Source: Candidatus Eiseniibacteriota bacterium (GTDB lineage: Bacteria; Arandabacterota; Arandabacteria; JAGLYR01). From it: a stretch of 12,015 bases of DNA. The stretch's first letter is position 1, and every line of letters begins with the position of its first letter. A program made the position numbers and the translations under genes. Positions 1 through 6,751 of this stretch are shown here, piece by piece. The notes beneath the pieces are model-generated. The model saw only the letters and a program-made list of their open reading frames with translations, searched no databases and had not been told where the DNA came from. The DNA is taken from assembly GCA_023132135.1 (NCBI GenBank), contig JAGLYR010000067.1, forward strand, positions 1 through 12,015. The letters are read 5' to 3'.

Positions 1-1
1 A

Positions 2-232
2 ATGAGCTGGAACAAGACCAGACATCTGATTGCGCTTCTTGCACTGGCGGTGTTTCTTGCCGTGGGCGGGGTGTGCTGCGACTCCGGGAGCGATGTGGCG
101 GGCACCTCGGGTAACGGCGAAGAGGAACCGGATCCGTGGTGCGAGGAGTGCTGCCAGGATTGTCTGGATAACCCGGACGGGGACGGGTGTGGCGAGTGTT
201 TTGATGAGTGTGGGGATTGTCTCGAGTACTGA
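2..232 (+). CDS. small cysteine-rich exported peptide
   Basis: The 76-residue protein starts with a short basic segment (K5, R7, H8) and a hydrophobic stretch (about residues 9-24), as in a signal peptide. Two adjacent cysteines follow (C25, C26), then a Gly/Ser/Glu linker and a compact acidic tail with eight more cysteines (C47, C50, C51, C54, C63, C66, C70, C73). The Cys pairs are two to three residues apart, which could suit metal binding or disulphides in the periplasm. Lipidation is possible at C25, but the residue before it is Val, so the lipobox is poor. The start lies one base from the window edge, so its ribosome binding site cannot be seen and an upstream extension cannot be excluded. 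The gene is 45 bp upstream of the ASST gene on the same strand. I do not recognise a named family. Function is unknown. Confidence 0.6.
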   Translation: MSWNKTRHLIALLALAVFLAVGGVCCDSGSDVAGTSGNGEEEPDPWCEECCQDCLDNPDGDGCGECFDECGDCLEY

Positions 233-240
233 CAAAGGGC

Positions 241-270
241 AGAGAAGCTCTGACCACGAAGAGCACGAAG
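241..270 (+). repeat. 30-bp dispersed repeat, copy A (inverted partner at 1591-1620)
   Basis: The core reads GACCACGAAG-A-GCACGAAG and matches the reverse complement of 1591-1620 at 27 of 30 positions. The two copies bracket the ASST gene in opposite orientation. The purine-rich end of this copy lies 7 bp before the ASST start codon and probably contributes to its ribosome binding site. Repeats of the ACCACGAAG-GACACGAAG type are, from general knowledge, common in spacers of several Gram-negative phyla. Confidence 0.7.
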
Positions 271-277
271 AGAGTTC

Positions 278-1558
278 ATGAATCACATCCGGTTGACCCT
301 TCGAGGAACATCTGCGGAGCCCCGGCTCGCCGCGGCATGCAGGCTCGTGCTTGTGCTGCTGGTCTCGTGCCTGGCGATGGTCTCGTGCCGTGAGGAGAGC
401 TCGGAGTCCTCGGCTACTTCCTCCCCTTCCGACATCGATCCGCAGATCGTCGCGCAACTCAGGACGTTGGGGTATGTCAGCTTCACCCCCGTGGTTCGCG
501 AGGATGCGGGCAGAAGCGGGGTCACCCTGCACCACTCCCAACTCTCCTACGCCGGTTACAACCTCTACAACACCCGAACCAGCAACCTGGCCGTCTTGAT
601 GGATATGCGCGGAAGGATCGTCCACGAGTGGTCCGCTCCAGAGTTGGAAGAAGCCTGGCACCATGTCGAGATGATGACGAATGGAGACCTGCTGGTTCTG
701 GTCAAGGGCGGATACCTGGCGCGCCTTGCCTGGGATTCTCACCTGCTCTGGAAGACATGCATGAACGCGCATCATGACGTCGCCGCGGCGGGTGACGGGA
801 GCATCTATGTTCTGGATCGGGAGTTCATTCAGGTCCCCGCGGGCGACACCAGACTCCCCATCGTGGACGATTCGATTCATCTTCTTTCACCCAGCGGCGA
901 GATCATTCGGAAGACCTCCCTGTACCCTTTCCTCGGCGACCGGCTGAGTGACAAGACTTTCGAGGAGATCACCCAGTGGCTGGACGTCGGGGTGGTTGAC
1001 AGGATTATCGAACACTGCGACGTCTTCCACAACAACACGGTCGAGCTCGTCCATGACGATCTGGGGGGCCTCCCCACCAAGGGCGGCTTCCTCATTTGCG
1101 CGAGGGAGCTCGATCTTGTGGCCATCATTGATCTCGATGCCCAGCGTGTGGTTTGGAGCTGGGGACCGGGAGAGCTGGATCGCCCCCATCAGCCCAGTGT
1201 GACCCAGTCCGGCACTATCCTGATCTTTGACAACGGGATGCGGCGAGGCTACAGCCGTGTCCTCGAGGTAGATCCCGCCGGCGGAGAGATCCTGTGGGCG
1301 TACGAGGGACATCCGCCGGAATCCTTCTACTCCCGCGGGCGCGGGGGCGCGCAGGAGCTCCCCAATGGGAACATCCTCATCACCGAATCCGACAGGGGAC
1401 GCGCGTTCGAGGTGACCCGGGACAGAGAGGTCGTTTGGGAGTTTCACAATCCTGAGCTCGCGGAGGATGAAGACGGCAATCTCGAGCGCGGGGTGATCTA
1501 CCGTATGACGCGGATCGAACCCTGCGTGGTGGAGGCACTGCTTGCGGGCCCCGGCTGA
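278..1558 (+). CDS. arylsulfotransferase (ASST)-family lipoprotein
   Basis: The 426-residue protein resembles the arylsulfotransferase family, whose characterised members move sulfate between phenolic compounds in the periplasm through a histidine. The N terminus has a hydrophobic segment (about 19-36) ending in M-V-S-C37, an acceptable lipobox, then a Ser-rich linker. An IDPQIVAQLRTLGYV segment (53-67) precedes the catalytic domain. The rest shows repeated beta-propeller blades with GDLLVL, GSIYVLD, GTILIFDNG and GNILITE strands. Candidate active-site histidines are H128/H129, H165/H166, H246 and H304 (in PHQP), with R322/R323 nearby. The conserved family block is at about 303-322. The start at 278 was chosen for its purine-rich upstream sequence (AAGAGAG) and the signal peptide. 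No DsbA/DsbB-like partner gene is adjacent. A non-catalytic propeller lipoprotein is the main alternative, so transferase activity is an inference. Confidence 0.8.
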   Translation: MNHIRLTLRGTSAEPRLAAACRLVLVLLVSCLAMVSCREESSESSATSSPSDIDPQIVAQLRTLGYVSFTPVVREDAGRSGVTLHHSQLSYAGYNLYNTRTSNLAVLMDMRGRIVHEWSAPELEEAWHHVEMMTNGDLLVLVKGGYLARLAWDSHLLWKTCMNAHHDVAAAGDGSIYVLDREFIQVPAGDTRLPIVDDSIHLLSPSGEIIRKTSLYPFLGDRLSDKTFEEITQWLDVGVVDRIIEHCDVFHNNTVELVHDDLGGLPTKGGFLICARELDLVAIIDLDAQRVVWSWGPGELDRPHQPSVTQSGTILIFDNGMRRGYSRVLEVDPAGGEILWAYEGHPPESFYSRGRGGAQELPNGNILITESDRGRAFEVTRDREVVWEFHNPELAEDEDGNLERGVIYRMTRIEPCVVEALLAGPG

Positions 1559-1590
1559 AACCCACGGTGAGACAGAAATCAGGAATTCCC

Positions 1591-1620
1591 CTTCGTGCGC
1601 TTCGTGGTCGGAGCTTCTGT
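1591..1620 (-). repeat. 30-bp dispersed repeat, copy B
   Basis: Read on the minus strand, this segment gives the same GACCACGAAG-GCACGAAG core as 241-270, with three mismatches in 30. It lies 32 bp after the ASST stop codon, so the ASST gene is framed by an inverted pair about 1.35 kb apart. No transposase or target-site duplication is evident. Confidence 0.7.
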
Positions 1621-1654
1621 ACCCGTCCTCCGATCGCCCGTTGGCGAGTAGTCC

Positions 1655-1683
1655 TTGACGAAGGGGCCGGAGGCATGGAAAAT
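1655..1683 (+). promoter_or_regulatory. possible sigma70-type promoter for lemA
   Basis: TTGACG (1655-1660) matches the -35 consensus at five of six positions. A 17-bp spacer leads to GAAAAT (1678-1683), which matches TATAAT at four of six. It lies about 65 bp before the lemA start, in the only spacer upstream of that pair. This is a pattern match, so a chance match is possible. Confidence 0.35.
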
Positions 1684-1749
1684 GCATCACATGATGGGAA
1701 ACACAGCGAAGAGCGAACAGGGCAATAGCGTATCCGGAAGGGAGTCAAC

Positions 1750-2340
1750 ATGACTGGCCTGGTTATTCTCCTGATCATAGTCGGAGTAGTCTTTCTGTCC
1801 TTCATCGGCATATACAACCGCCTGGTGTCGGCGAGAAACAGGTTCAAGAACGCGTTTGCGCAGATTGACGTGCAACTGAAGCGCCGGTACGATCTCATTC
1901 CCAACCTCGTGGAGACCGCCAAGGGATACCTGAAACATGAGCGCGAGACCCTCGAGGGCGTGATCAAGGCGCGGAATGCCGCGATGGATGCAAGCAACCG
2001 CGCATCGGCAAGCCCCGGGTCGCCCGAGGCGATGAAAGGACTCTCCGAGGCGGAAGGCGCCCTGACCGGCATGCTCACCCGGTTCTTTGCGTTGTCCGAG
2101 GCGTATCCCGACCTCAAGGCCAATCAGACCATGAGCCAGCTCATGGAGGAGCTCACCTCCACAGAGAACAAAATCTCCTTCTCCCGGCAGGCGTACAACG
2201 ACTCGGTCATGAACTACAACATCACGCGGGAGAAGTTCCCCAACACTGTCGTGGCGGGGATGTTCAGTTTCACAGCGGCCGAGCTGCTGGAAGCAACCGA
2301 GTCCGCGGAGGAGCGGAAGGCACCGAAAGTGGAGTTCTAG
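1750..2340 (+). CDS. lemA: LemA family membrane-anchored protein
   Basis: The 196-residue protein has the standard LemA layout: an N-terminal transmembrane helix (about 3-22) with almost no cytoplasmic tail, then a long helical domain. The family signature sits at about 34-54: NAFAQIDVQLKRR followed by YDLIPNLV. The length is typical. LemA proteins are known as inner-membrane proteins often encoded beside M48/HtpX-type proteases. Their biochemical role is poorly defined, and links to proteolysis or envelope homeostasis are proposed. The start is supported by GGAAGGGAG ending 5 bp before ATG. The M48 gene begins 3 bp after the stop, so the two are certainly co-transcribed and probably translationally coupled. 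Family assignment is secure. The function in this organism is inferred from context. Confidence 0.95.
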   Translation: MTGLVILLIIVGVVFLSFIGIYNRLVSARNRFKNAFAQIDVQLKRRYDLIPNLVETAKGYLKHERETLEGVIKARNAAMDASNRASASPGSPEAMKGLSEAEGALTGMLTRFFALSEAYPDLKANQTMSQLMEELTSTENKISFSRQAYNDSVMNYNITREKFPNTVVAGMFSFTAAELLEATESAEERKAPKVEF

Positions 2341-2343
2341 CTC

Positions 2344-4257
2344 GTGAATTTCTTTGAACACCAAGATGAGGCGCGCAGCAAGACCACGCAGCTGGTGTTT
2401 CTCTTCGCCGTTGCAGTGGCCGGCATCGTCGTCGCCCTCTACTTCGCCAGCCGGATTGTCCTCAGGTACGGAATGTCGAACTCCGCAGCGCCGATGCAGG
2501 TGCCGTGGTGGGATACGCAAGGCTTCGTGACAATCGCAGTCCTGGGTGTGGCCTTCATCGGGCTGGCCAGTCTCACCAGAATGCAATCTCTGAAGGGCGG
2601 AGGAAGCAAGGTGGCCACGATGCTGGGCGGCCGGATTGTCAATCCAAACACAACGGACTCCAGCGAACGCCGGCTTCTCAACATCGTCGAAGAGATGGCC
2701 ATCGCTTCGGGGATCCCCGTCCCACAGGTCTACGTCCTTGACCAGGAGAAGGGCATCAACGCGTTTGCCGCCGGGCATTCCACGAGCGACGCCATTGTTG
2801 CCGTCACGCGCGGGACTCTGGACCAGCTCAACCGCGACGAGCTGCAGGGCGTGATCGCCCACGAGTTCAGCCACATCCTCAACGGCGACATGCGCCTCAA
2901 CATCCGCCTCATCGGCATCCTGTTCGGGATCCTTGCCATGGCGATCATCGGGAGGATCCTCACCCAGGCCATGTTCTTCTCGGGAAGAGGCTCGAAGAAG
3001 GGCGGCGGCCCGGCAGCCATGGCGCTGATCGGCGTCCTGCTGATCCTCATCGGCTACATCGGCGTTCTCGTGGGGCGGATGATTCAGAGTGCCGTGTCCC
3101 GCCAGAGGGAGTTCCTGGCCGATGCCTCGGCCGTTCAGTTCACCCGCAATCCAGCGGGAATCGCGTCGGCCCTCAAGAAGATTGGAGGCTACCGCGGCGC
3201 ATCCTACATCCAGTCGCCCAAGGCCGAGCAGGCGAGCCACATGTTCTTCGGCCAGGGCAGGAAACTCAGCTTTCTGACCAGTGTTTTCTCTACTCATCCG
3301 CCCCTGGCGCAGCGGATCCGGCGCATCGATCCCGCCTTTGACGGGGAATCCCTGGAGACCCGCGCCGGGCCGGACGGAGCAGCGGGCGGCCCCCGGGCCG
3401 CCGTCATGGGACTCGCCGGCGCCGGCACCGTGACGATGGATCCGAGCCGGATTACTGCGGCTGTCGGCAGTCCCACGGCCGAGCATCTGGCCGCCGTCAG
3501 CGCCATTCTCAAGCAGATCCCCGATCCCCTGATCGCGGCAATCTCCACGCCCGCCGGAGCGATGTCCGCTGCCTACGCGCTGCTCCTGGATCGGGATTCG
3601 GCGCAGCGCGAGCAGCAGATCCATCTCCTGAAGAAATCCGACAGCTCCGACATCGCCGATGCCGCCATGCGCCTGTACCCGGAAATAGAGAAACTTGATC
3701 CCCGGGCCCGGTTGCCGCTCGTCGATCTTGCCATGCCGGCGCTGAGGGGTCTGTCCTACGAAGCCCGGGACCGTTTCCTGTCGCGGATCGAGATGCTGAT
3801 CCAGGCCGACGAGAAGGTGAGCCTCTTCGAATTCCTGGTGCAGTGGATGATTGCCTTCCGCCTGGGATATGCCGACCGACCACCTGCCAGGATCAGGTTC
3901 CGCTCTCTTGGCCCCGTGCAGAAGGACCTGTCGATTGTGCTCAGCGCCCTCGCTCGGGCCGGAAGCCCCAAGGATGCCGAGGCTGCCCGGAGTGCGTTCG
4001 ATCTTGCCGTCCGTCGAGTGATCGATCCCCGGCGTGTGTCCCTTCCCTTTGTGCCCGACGCGGGTTTCGCGGCGGTGGGAAAGGCGTTCGATCGCTTTAT
4101 GCAGTCGACGTTCGAAGTGAGACAGAAGGTGATCGAGGCGTGCGCTTTTTGCGCGCTCGCCGACCGCACGGTGACGGTGGAAGAGGCGGAGATCCTGCGG
4201 GTGGTGTCGCTGGCGCTGGACTGTCCGTTGCCGCCGTTCCTTCGGGATGCCGGATGA
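2344..4257 (+). CDS. M48 (HtpX-like) membrane zinc metalloprotease with long C-terminal extension
   Basis: The 637-residue protein starts with GTG, 3 bp after lemA. The N-terminal half is an M48 peptidase: transmembrane segments at about 17-40 and 61-78, the zinc motif HEFSH at 173-177, further hydrophobic segments at about 187-208 and 224-245, and the third ligand in SRQREFLAD (E256). Catalytic residues look intact. M48 enzymes of this type degrade damaged membrane proteins at the inner membrane. HtpX itself is about 290 residues, so roughly residues 345-637 are extra. That part is rich in Ala and Leu, has no hydrophobic spans, and ends with a TerB-like pattern (TVTVEEAEILRVVSLAL, then PLPPFL). 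The extension may be a regulatory or substrate-binding domain (inference). The stop lies 16 bp from the convergent phosphatase gene and no terminator hairpin is visible between them. Confidence 0.95.
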   Translation: MNFFEHQDEARSKTTQLVFLFAVAVAGIVVALYFASRIVLRYGMSNSAAPMQVPWWDTQGFVTIAVLGVAFIGLASLTRMQSLKGGGSKVATMLGGRIVNPNTTDSSERRLLNIVEEMAIASGIPVPQVYVLDQEKGINAFAAGHSTSDAIVAVTRGTLDQLNRDELQGVIAHEFSHILNGDMRLNIRLIGILFGILAMAIIGRILTQAMFFSGRGSKKGGGPAAMALIGVLLILIGYIGVLVGRMIQSAVSRQREFLADASAVQFTRNPAGIASALKKIGGYRGASYIQSPKAEQASHMFFGQGRKLSFLTSVFSTHPPLAQRIRRIDPAFDGESLETRAGPDGAAGGPRAAVMGLAGAGTVTMDPSRITAAVGSPTAEHLAAVSAILKQIPDPLIAAISTPAGAMSAAYALLLDRDSAQREQQIHLLKKSDSSDIADAAMRLYPEIEKLDPRARLPLVDLAMPALRGLSYEARDRFLSRIEMLIQADEKVSLFEFLVQWMIAFRLGYADRPPARIRFRSLGPVQKDLSIVLSALARAGSPKDAEAARSAFDLAVRRVIDPRRVSLPFVPDAGFAAVGKAFDRFMQSTFEVRQKVIEACAFCALADRTVTVEEAEILRVVSLALDCPLPPFLRDAG

Positions 4258-4273
4258 TGGAAAGAAGGTCTGG

Positions 4274-5059
4274 TTATTCCGCGCGCGTAAAGGTGCCGAG
4301 CTCAACGGCCGCGGCGGTGATGTTGTCGCTGGAGCCAAGCTCGTAAGCCGTCTTCACCAGGTTAGCGAGGGCCGGAGCCAGCCGCTTGTTGCGGGTGAGT
4401 TCTTCGTAGAGCCTTTCGCAGTCAACAAGAGGTTCGACAGCGGAACCGCTCAGCCCGTCGGAACACATGAAGAAAATCTCCCCTTCCGCCCTGGGAAACA
4501 TCCGCGTGTCGGGTTGAGCGTTTTCCCCTACACCCAATCCCCGCACAAGGGTGGCAGCCAGTCCGCGATACTCTGAGGTCGGCTTGATCTCCTCCTTTTT
4601 ACCGAGGCCGACGTCCATTACTTCCTGCAGCATGGTGTGATCCCTGGTCACCTGCTCCGCTCCGCCGGCCCTCACGCGGTAGCAGCGGCTGTCGCCGACG
4701 TGGGCCACCAGGACGTTCTCGAAACCGACAGCCACGAGCACCAGGGTAGTCCCTATCCCCCGTGTGATTCCGAGCTCTTTGCCTTCCGCCACTATCCTCT
4801 TGTGCGCGGTACGAAAGAGTCCCTCGGTCCATGGAACGAGTTCCGTGTCTTTGCCCGGGGGATTCTTGAGAGCGTCCTTCGCGACATCGATGGCCATCTC
4901 GGCAGCGCGCTTTCCTTCCCGCAGTCCCCCCATCCCGTCGGCCAGCGCTCCCACGGCGTAAATGCACCCGCTGGGCTTGCGGTAGACCTTACCCCACGTA
5001 CAGTCCTGGTTCTCTTCCCGCTTTCCCTGGACGCTCTTGCTGGCAAAAGAGATCTTCAT
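4274..5059 (-). CDS. PP2C-type serine/threonine protein phosphatase
   Basis: This 261-residue protein is a compact bacterial PP2C (Stp/PppA type), which removes phosphate from Ser/Thr using two or three metal ions. The motifs appear in order: REENQD (14-19), ADGMGG (40-45), GIGTTLV (101-107), AHVGDSRCYR (119-128), CSDGLSG (199-205) and SSDNIT (243-248). The metal-binding aspartates D19, D41, D201 and D245 are all present, so it should be active. There is no transmembrane segment, so it is probably cytoplasmic. It lies alone between the convergent M48 gene and a repeat-rich spacer, and no Hanks-type kinase is adjacent. It has its own promoter candidate at 5101-5130. The ribosome binding site is weak (GGAG about 11 bp upstream). 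Family assignment is firm. The substrate is unknown. Confidence 0.95.
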   Translation of the reverse strand: MKISFASKSVQGKREENQDCTWGKVYRKPSGCIYAVGALADGMGGLREGKRAAEMAIDVAKDALKNPPGKDTELVPWTEGLFRTAHKRIVAEGKELGITRGIGTTLVLVAVGFENVLVAHVGDSRCYRVRAGGAEQVTRDHTMLQEVMDVGLGKKEEIKPTSEYRGLAATLVRGLGVGENAQPDTRMFPRAEGEIFFMCSDGLSGSAVEPLVDCERLYEELTRNKRLAPALANLVKTAYELGSSDNITAAAVELGTFTRAE

Positions 5060-5100
5060 CCGTCGCTCGGCTCCGGTGTCGATGTTGAAATGTTCTCTTC

Positions 5101-5130
5101 TGTATACAATCCAGGAGGGAGTATTGGCAA
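5101..5130 (-). promoter_or_regulatory. sigma70-type promoter for the PP2C gene
   Basis: On the minus strand, TTGCCA (5130-5125) and TATACA (5106-5101) are separated by 18 bp. They match the -35 and -10 consensus at five and four of six positions. The -10 box lies about 42 bp upstream of the start codon, which leaves a plausible leader. Confidence 0.5.
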
Positions 5131-5201
5131 CTGTTTTTCAGAGAACCGAGGGAAGTGCCAGGTGCCAAGGAGAAGATATCAAGGGGGGGAACCCGATTCG
5201 C

Positions 5202-5298
5202 GATTTCCGATTTCCGATTCACTGATATTCGCCAGCGGCCGATGGCGTCGCCAGGTACCCACAGGAAATCGGAAATAGGAAATGGGAAATGGGAAATA
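5202..5298. repeat. GGAAATN heptamer repeats in inverted arrangement
   Basis: Positions 5264-5298 are five exact tandem copies of GGAAATN (N = C, A, G, G, A). Upstream, 5202-5215 are two tandem GATTTCC units, the reverse complement of GGAAATC, followed by a partial GATTC. The two blocks can pair across about 45 bp. This is a microsatellite-like element known from many spacers in large bacterial genomes. It has no coding signal. Confidence 0.75.
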
Positions 5299-5360
5299 GG
5301 GTGAAGGCCGGGGACTTACCCTTCGATCCTCCCCTTGGTCTCGGCTTGGAACAGAACATC

Positions 5361-5439
5361 GTAGGGGCGACCCGGTGGGTCGCCCGGAATGCCATTGGCC
5401 AGCTGCGCAAAGCCGGGCGACCCACCGGGTCGCCCCTAC
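5361..5439. repeat. perfect 27-bp inverted repeat with nested palindromes
   Basis: The arms at 5361-5387 and 5413-5439 are exact reverse complements of each other, with a 25-bp loop. Each arm itself contains GGGCGACCC-N3-GGGTCGCCC, so each arm alone can also fold. The GTAGGGGCGACCC start and CGCCCCTAC end are typical of a widespread spacer-repeat family. No T-tract follows on either strand, so a classical terminator is not indicated, although the fold could still stall polymerase or protect an RNA end. Confidence 0.85.
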
Positions 5440-5465
5440 TGAGCTGGTCAGAGCATAGTCCCATT

Positions 5466-5647
5466 TAGCCTGCGTTTCTCACCAGGTTTCGTCGCGAGGG
5501 GCCGGGGCATGTGGCGAGAGGTCCCTTTGGACTGAGTCGCTCCCGGAAGCGTAGCCTTGTGCTACGCTGAGGAAGCGACGAGGGAAAAGGGGTCTCGCAG
5601 CCCATGCCCCGGCACCGTAGCAGAAAACTGGTGAGAAATGCAGGCTA
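5466..5647. repeat. 182-bp imperfect palindromic element (MITE-like)
   Basis: The whole element is symmetric about position 5557. Matching blocks are TAGCCTGC/GCAGGCTA (5466-5473, 5640-5647), TTTCTCACCAG/CTGGTGAGAAA (5475-5485, 5628-5638), GCCGGGGCATG/CATGCCCCGGC (5501-5511, 5603-5613), GTCGCT/AGCGAC (5536-5541, 5574-5579) and AGCGTAGC/GCTACGCT (5548-5555, 5561-5568). It has no reading frame of its own and no visible target-site duplication. Its right end supplies the TAG stop codon of the first DUF3795 gene. Confidence 0.85.
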
Positions 5648-5974
5648 GTCTCGTAGCGCATCCAGCGCAGTACGCGCGTCGGGAGCCAGCGCGAAGAACT
5701 TCTCGAGCGTGTCACAGGCATAGTCGTCGCACGCCGCGCAGTTCGGCACTGCCTTTGCCATCGCGCACTTCCGGACTTCGCACATCTCCGAGCAGTAGAA
5801 GAACTTCCGCCCTTCGGAGGAGCACCCGTCACAGTTGATATGCTCGGGTTTGATGTCGGCCCCGTACTGCGCCGACCATTGCTTGGCTACGGCAGCTCGC
5901 TTGTCATCATCATCTGCCTGTGTGGCCAGGTAGCCATCGCATTTGGAACAGTCCAGTCCGCAATAGGCAATCAC
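5645..5974 (-). CDS. DUF3795-family cysteine-rich protein
   Basis: This 109-residue protein opens with the DUF3795 signature IAYCGLDCSKCDGY (C5, C9, C12). It has further cysteines at C48, C51, C61, C65, C70, C79, C82 and C87, eleven in all, spaced like a metal or Fe-S binding scaffold. The family is uncharacterised, and its members are small, soluble and often found in anaerobes. The start is GTG at 5974, supported by AGGAG about 8 bp upstream. It follows the second DUF3795 gene by 25 bp, so the two form an operon reading leftward. The stop codon lies in the terminal bases of the 182-bp palindrome, so insertion of that element may have set or shortened the C terminus. Family assignment is firm. 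Function is unknown. Confidence 0.85.
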   Translation of the reverse strand: MIAYCGLDCSKCDGYLATQADDDDKRAAVAKQWSAQYGADIKPEHINCDGCSSEGRKFFYCSEMCEVRKCAMAKAVPNCAACDDYACDTLEKFFALAPDARTALDALRD

Positions 5975-5999
5975 GATCGCTCTCCTTCCCGTGGGACAC

Positions 6000-6464
6000 C
6001 TACTTGCCCACGTTGGACGCCCAGTGTTTTTTCCCCTCCAGAAACGCCTTCATCCCCTGGCGCTTGATCTTTCTCAGATTCTTCAGATGCGCGCCGCCGT
6101 GGTTCGTCCTGAGGAAATCCATCTTCTTGCAGGTTTCGAACTCATCGCATTCCCAACAACCCTCGAGCTCCTTCTTCCGGGCACACGTCCTGATCTTGCA
6201 GTAGGGATCGCCGCCGCCGCCCCGGCAGGTCCTTTTGCAGCGCAATTTCACCATGACCCCGAGGGCATCATAGCATTCGGGGTAGTGCTTCAGGGCGCTG
6301 AAGAAGGAAATTCCGGACATGGCTTCCGCTGTTATCGCGAACTTTGCCTGTCTCAGCTCCTTCCTGAGGTCCCTTGCCAGGTCGGCAATCTTGCCCTGGT
6401 AAGCAAAGCAGTCTCCGCAGTACAGGCCGCAATATGCGACCATCTTTCTACTGGGTCCGGCCAT
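6000..6464 (-). CDS. DUF3795-family cysteine-rich protein, longer paralogue
   Basis: The 154-residue protein carries the same opening signature (MVAYCGLYCGDCFAY, with C12, C16, C19) and eight more cysteines (C64, C76, C80, C89, C94, C103, C106, C112). The C-terminal 40 residues are Lys-rich and have no counterpart in the neighbour. AGGAGG lies 9 bp before the ATG at 6464. The internal ATG seven codons later has only a weak site, so the longer start is preferred. It is the first gene of a two-gene minus-strand unit and is a diverged duplicate of its neighbour. Metal binding is an inference from the cysteines. Function is unknown. Confidence 0.85.
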   Translation of the reverse strand: MAGPSRKMVAYCGLYCGDCFAYQGKIADLARDLRKELRQAKFAITAEAMSGISFFSALKHYPECYDALGVMVKLRCKRTCRGGGGDPYCKIRTCARKKELEGCWECDEFETCKKMDFLRTNHGGAHLKNLRKIKRQGMKAFLEGKKHWASNVGK

Positions 6465-6614
6465 GCCGCAGTTCCTCCTGTTCTGATTGTCCGGAATGAC
6501 AGGGATGAACAGGATAGAACAGATCGGGTGATGGCGCTATAAAGAAGTGGCCTGGATTATTCGGGCTATGACCCCGGTGATTGATGGAGAGCGCAAGCGG
6601 CGGACGGCAGTATT

Positions 6615-6647
6615 CCCCAATCCCAGTTGCTTGTCACTGGGTTGGGG
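6615..6647. repeat. short hairpin
   Basis: CCCCAATCCCAG (6615-6626) pairs with CTGGGTTGGGG (6637-6647) across a 10-base loop, with one bulged base. A second pairing, CTTGTCACT (6630-6638) with AGTGACAAG (6676-6684), overlaps it, so two alternative folds are possible. It may be a degenerate repeat relic. No adjacent gene makes a regulatory role clear. Confidence 0.5.
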
Positions 6648-6751
6648 CCAGCACTCCGTCCGTGTGACGAGGGCGAGTGACAAGTGTCGAGGAAATAGGG
6701 AGAATTCCGCAGGCTAGACGAGACGATGCTCCGACCAGCTCACATCTGCCA

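Larger units (their letters stand above)
5060..5644. other. repeat-rich spacer without a gene
   Basis: The 585 bp between the phosphatase and the first DUF3795 gene hold the phosphatase promoter and three repeat structures, listed separately: GGAAATN heptamers, a nested GGGCGACCC palindrome and a 182-bp hairpin element. The short open frames here run through repeats, lack ribosome binding sites and show no domain. I see no credible protein gene. Confidence 0.7.

Noticed and set aside
887-1690. 267-codon minus-strand open frame over the ASST gene
   Set aside because: It overlaps a clear ASST-family gene, begins in the repeat-bearing spacer and has no motif.
4258-4273. Bidirectional terminator between the M48 and PP2C genes
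   Set aside because: The 16-bp gap contains no inverted repeat or T-tract.
1687-4338. 883-codon minus-strand open frame opposite lemA and the M48 gene
   Set aside because: It is the complement of two unmistakable plus-strand genes with intact family motifs. Its translation is His/Gly/Arg-rich and shows no domain.
5264-5298. Tandem GGAAATN units as a possible CRISPR array
   Set aside because: Units are 7 bp, with no unique spacers and no cas genes.
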